Shown piece by piece: positions 21,571 to 24,059 of a stretch of DNA of 24,059 nucleotides. The stretch is from positions 1 to 24,059 of the forward strand of contig JALVXW010000326.1 of the NCBI GenBank assembly GCA_027038155.1, written 5' to 3'. How positions within the stretch are numbered: position 1 is the first letter of the stretch; every line of letters begins with the position of its first letter. Position numbers and translations under genes: made by a program. Source of the stretch: Sulfurovum sp. (GTDB lineage Bacteria > Campylobacterota > Campylobacteria > Campylobacterales > Sulfurovaceae). A model generated the notes under the pieces. It saw nothing but the letters and a program-made list of their open reading frames with translations. It ran no database searches and was not told where the DNA came from.

Positions 21571-22599
21571 TTAACCATCCTGTTTTTCACTATACTCTAC
21601 ATAGACTTTTGTAATGGCTATCAAAAATGATGTAATCGCAGGTCCTACAATCATCCCCCAAAAACCATAGGTACTCATACCAGCCAAAATAGAGAAGAAG
21701 ATAACCATAGAGTTAATCTTAATAGGGCTTTTTAAAAAATCCTCTTTAATCACCTTAATAATAATCGGCTTGATAAATGTATCCGCAATAATTGAAATCA
21801 TCACAATAGAATAGGTTGCAATAATAATAGCTGTTTGTGTATCTATTTTGGTCCAGGCATACAAAGATACAGGTGCCCACACAATAATGCCACCTATCAC
21901 AGGTATCAAAGAGGCAAAGCCATAAACTACCCCAAAAAAGATACCATTAAATCCTAAAGCTCCCATCACAATACCAAAAAGAAAACCTTCAAAAATAGCA
22001 GTCATAATAATAGAATAAAATACAACCTCCATTGTGGCAGATACCTCCTCTACCATACGTACACCTCTTGCAGGAGAGACGGGCAGTAAAGAGAGTATTA
22101 TGTCAAAAAATCTGTTTCCGTAATAGTTAATAAAAAAATAAAAAACCACCACAAAAAACATATTTTTCATAAAGCCCAATCCAGCACCACCCAAAAGCGT
22201 GACATACGAGGTGGACTCTTTAATATAGAATGTAATCTTCTCATCACTTAAATATTGTTTGCTTAACTCTTGCAAGAAAGGAACTTCTTCTATAAATTTT
22301 TTAAGGGTATGTATAGTGTCTTTAATGCCTGCATTGTCTATTTGTGAGATGTATCCTACCCCAATAGTAGCCATATAGACAATAGGGGCAAAGAGTAAAA
22401 GGGTTAAAAGTGTTGTTGATATGCCTGCGGATATACGTGCTGAATGGGTATACTCTACAAGTTTTTTGGTAAGGTTAAATGTTGCCATAGTAAGCAACAT
22501 CGCTACCACCAATGAGAGTAAAAAAGGTTTATAGACAGAGTATGCACCCACCAAACCAAGCACAAAGAGTGCTGTAACCATTAAAGAGCGTTTACTCAT
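21571..22599 (-). CDS. AI-2E/PerM-family membrane transporter
   Basis: A 342-residue protein with about seven or eight hydrophobic segments. These include LMVTALFVLGLVGAYSVY at the start, a central pair near FVVVFYFFINYYG, and a C-terminal group containing GFLFGIVMGALGFNG, GFASLIPVIGGIIVW and the family's closing FWGMIVGPAI. Members export varied small molecules or ions; the substrate here cannot be read. I chose ATG 22599, which overlaps the ruvB end (GATGAGTAA) by 8 bp and has AGGAGG 7 bases upstream. The longer frame to 22641 would lie inside ruvB. Confidence 0.88.
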   Translation of the reverse strand: MSKRSLMVTALFVLGLVGAYSVYKPFLLSLVVAMLLTMATFNLTKKLVEYTHSARISAGISTTLLTLLLFAPIVYMATIGVGYISQIDNAGIKDTIHTLKKFIEEVPFLQELSKQYLSDEKITFYIKESTSYVTLLGGAGLGFMKNMFFVVVFYFFINYYGNRFFDIILSLLPVSPARGVRMVEEVSATMEVVFYSIIMTAIFEGFLFGIVMGALGFNGIFFGVVYGFASLIPVIGGIIVWAPVSLYAWTKIDTQTAIIIATYSIVMISIIADTFIKPIIIKVIKEDFLKSPIKINSMVIFFSILAGMSTYGFWGMIVGPAITSFLIAITKVYVEYSEKQDG

Positions 22600-23602
22600 C
22601 AAATAATCCTCCTCTGTCTCCACCCAATTTAAAGTGTTCATAACTTTTTTGTGTGGCTATGCGTCCTCGTGCTGTACGCTCTATGTAGCCATTGGCTATC
22701 AAATAGGGCTCTAGTACATCTTCTATTGTCCCCTCATCTTCACTGAGTGCCGCACTGATGGTGCTTAGTCCCATAGGTCTGTTTTTGGCACCTACCAACA
22801 GTTCAAGTAGTTGAATATCCTGCTCATCAAAACCTAAATTGTTGACACCCAATTGGTCCAAGGCATACTTTGCACGCTCCAAGCTTATCTCCTCTTCATC
22901 CAACACCTCGGCAAAATCACGTACACGTTTAAGGAGGCGTAAGGCAATACGAGGTGTCCCACGGCTACGTCTTGCTATCTCTGTGGCTGCCTCTTTTTGG
23001 GCTACTTTTTCTAACTTATATGAAGCTTGTGTCACAATTTGAGCTAACTCCTCAGGGGTATAAAACTGCATACGAAAATGCATCCCAAAACGTTCACGTA
23101 GCGGATTGGAGAGCATACCTGCTCTTGTGGTTGCCCCTATAAGTGTAAAGCGTGGCAAGTCTATCTTTACTGTTTGTGCCGCAGGCCCAGAACCAATAAT
23201 AATATCTAGCCTAAAATCCTCCATCGCAGGGTAGAGTATCTCTTCAATCGCAGGACTCATACGGTGAATTTCATCAATAAAGAGTATATCTCCCTCTTCT
23301 ATATTGGTAAGAAGTGCTGCCAAATCGCCTGCTTTTTCTATCATAGGGGCTGCTGTAGTTTTAATGTTTGCATGCATCTCACTAGAGATGATATTGGCAA
23401 TCGTTGTTTTCCCCAGCCCGGGAGGACCAAAAAATAAAATATGATCTAACGCCTCATCTCTTTTTTTACTCGCTTCTATGAAAACTTTGAGGTTCTTTTT
23501 TATCTTCTCTTGACCAATATACTCATCCCATCCACTAGGACGCAAAGAGACCTCATAGGTAGATTCATCTTCAAAACGCTCTATTTCAACCATACGTTCC
23601 AT
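22592..23602 (-). CDS. ruvB: Holliday junction branch-migration helicase RuvB
   Basis: A 336-residue AAA+ motor that works with RuvA and RuvC on recombination junctions. Walker A is GPPGLGKTT (residues 59-67), Walker B ILFIDEIHRM, sensor 1 GATTRAG, and RSRGTPRIALRLLKRVRDFA is the sensor-2 region. The C-terminal winged helix ends RTARGRIATQKSYEHF. Its ATG shares one base with the panB stop. ruvA and ruvC are not in the window. Confidence 0.97.
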   Translation of the reverse strand: MERMVEIERFEDESTYEVSLRPSGWDEYIGQEKIKKNLKVFIEASKKRDEALDHILFFGPPGLGKTTIANIISSEMHANIKTTAAPMIEKAGDLAALLTNIEEGDILFIDEIHRMSPAIEEILYPAMEDFRLDIIIGSGPAAQTVKIDLPRFTLIGATTRAGMLSNPLRERFGMHFRMQFYTPEELAQIVTQASYKLEKVAQKEAATEIARRSRGTPRIALRLLKRVRDFAEVLDEEEISLERAKYALDQLGVNNLGFDEQDIQLLELLVGAKNRPMGLSTISAALSEDEGTIEDVLEPYLIANGYIERTARGRIATQKSYEHFKLGGDRGGLFDE

Positions 23603-24059
23603 TAGTAAGTATATTCCTCACTGGGAAATTCACGCCCTTTGACTTCGTTGCGGTAACTCGCTAATCCTTGACGTATCTGTTTCGCTCCATCCATATACTG
23701 CTTAACAAACTTAGGTTTAAACGCTTCAAAAAAACCAAACATATCAGACCAAACCAACACTTGACCATCGGTTACATCTCCTGCACCTATGCCTATGGTT
23801 GGTACACTAACTGCCTCGGTGATGGCTTTAGCAGCCTCAACTTTGACACCCTCAACAACGATAGCAAATGCTCCTGCTCTCTCTAAGGCTTTAGCATCTT
23901 CTACAAGTGCGTCTATGTCTGATTGCTCTTTGCCACGAACTTTATAGCCACCATCACTTCTTAAAAACTGTGGCATAAGCCCTATGTGTCCTAGAACTGC
24001 TATGGAGTTTTTAGTAAGTGCTTCTACTATGTGAGCTCTCTCTTTTCCACCCTCTATCT
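23602..24059 (-). CDS. panB: 3-methyl-2-oxobutanoate hydroxymethyltransferase (5' end outside the window)
   Basis: The frame runs open to the right edge, giving the last 152 codons (a full protein is about 265-280). It makes ketopantoate in pantothenate/CoA synthesis. EGGKERAHIVEALT, VLGHIGLMPQ, the conserved acid in VVEGVKVEAAKAI and VPTIGIGAGDVTDGQVLVWSDM are the family signatures. TDGQVL has Thr where many homologues have Cys. The stop overlaps ruvB by one base, so the two are co-transcribed. Confidence 0.94.
   Translation of the reverse strand, partial: IEGGKERAHIVEALTKNSIAVLGHIGLMPQFLRSDGGYKVRGKEQSDIDALVEDAKALERAGAFAIVVEGVKVEAAKAITEAVSVPTIGIGAGDVTDGQVLVWSDMFGFFEAFKPKFVKQYMDGAKQIRQGLASYRNEVKGREFPSEEYTY

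Noticed and set aside
1..24059. tRNA, rRNA or prophage genes
   Set aside because: No cloverleaf-like sequence, rRNA stretch, integrase or phage structural gene was seen on either strand by eye. A dedicated tRNA scan would settle the first.

Overview
The window looks like a chromosomal segment of a Campylobacterota (epsilonproteobacterial) genome, probably in the Sulfurovum/Sulfurimonas range. The evidence is the AT-rich sequence, the extended -10 promoters of the GCTATAAT type, the gene order ndk / DUF177 / rpmF / plsX / fabH next to a 2[4Fe-4S] ferredoxin, the lysA-pheA-hisC-dxs cluster, and an ArsRS-like two-component pair. From memory, similar orders occur in Campylobacter jejuni. The genus is an inference.

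Layout. Positions 1-151 hold the 3' end of a gene, possibly dnaX. Positions 258-3878 form an accessory island. Two apparently identical 266-bp MITE-like elements lie in inverted orientation and bracket three toxin-antitoxin modules: RelE-like plus partner on the minus strand, UPF0175/PIN, and DUF4258/YgiT-type zinc finger. A small membrane ORF and three copies of a 65-bp intergenic repeat lie among them. The right-hand MITE sits inside a decayed iron-type substrate-binding-protein gene and its insertion footprint can be read exactly. From 4222 to 15395 everything is on the minus strand. In transcription order it is lysA, pheA, hisC, dxs, metK, ferredoxin, ndk, DUF177, rpmF, plsX, fabH and ymdB, covering amino-acid, isoprenoid, SAM, nucleotide and fatty-acid/phospholipid synthesis. 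From 15706 to 19603 the plus strand carries argF, hemN and a GlpC/LutA-like Fe-S protein. From 19606 to 24059 the minus strand carries a tightly packed run of panB (5' end outside the window), ruvB, an AI-2E/PerM-family membrane protein, a response regulator and a histidine kinase.

The core genes are ordinary, but their gaps are not. Four gaps contain REPIN-like pairs, each made of two inverted GTAG-plus-hairpin units whose stems covary. Two of these pairs supply the TAG stop codon of the neighbouring gene (fabH, dxs). Three other sites carry heptanucleotide tandem arrays of different sequence, and one of these encodes the last residues and stop of argF. The response regulator has no ATG, GTG or TTG start that keeps its receiver domain whole; an ATT codon behind a good ribosome binding site is the best start.

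I did not find a clearly new multi-gene system. The best candidate for a second look is the MITE-bracketed toxin-antitoxin array with its repeated spacer.
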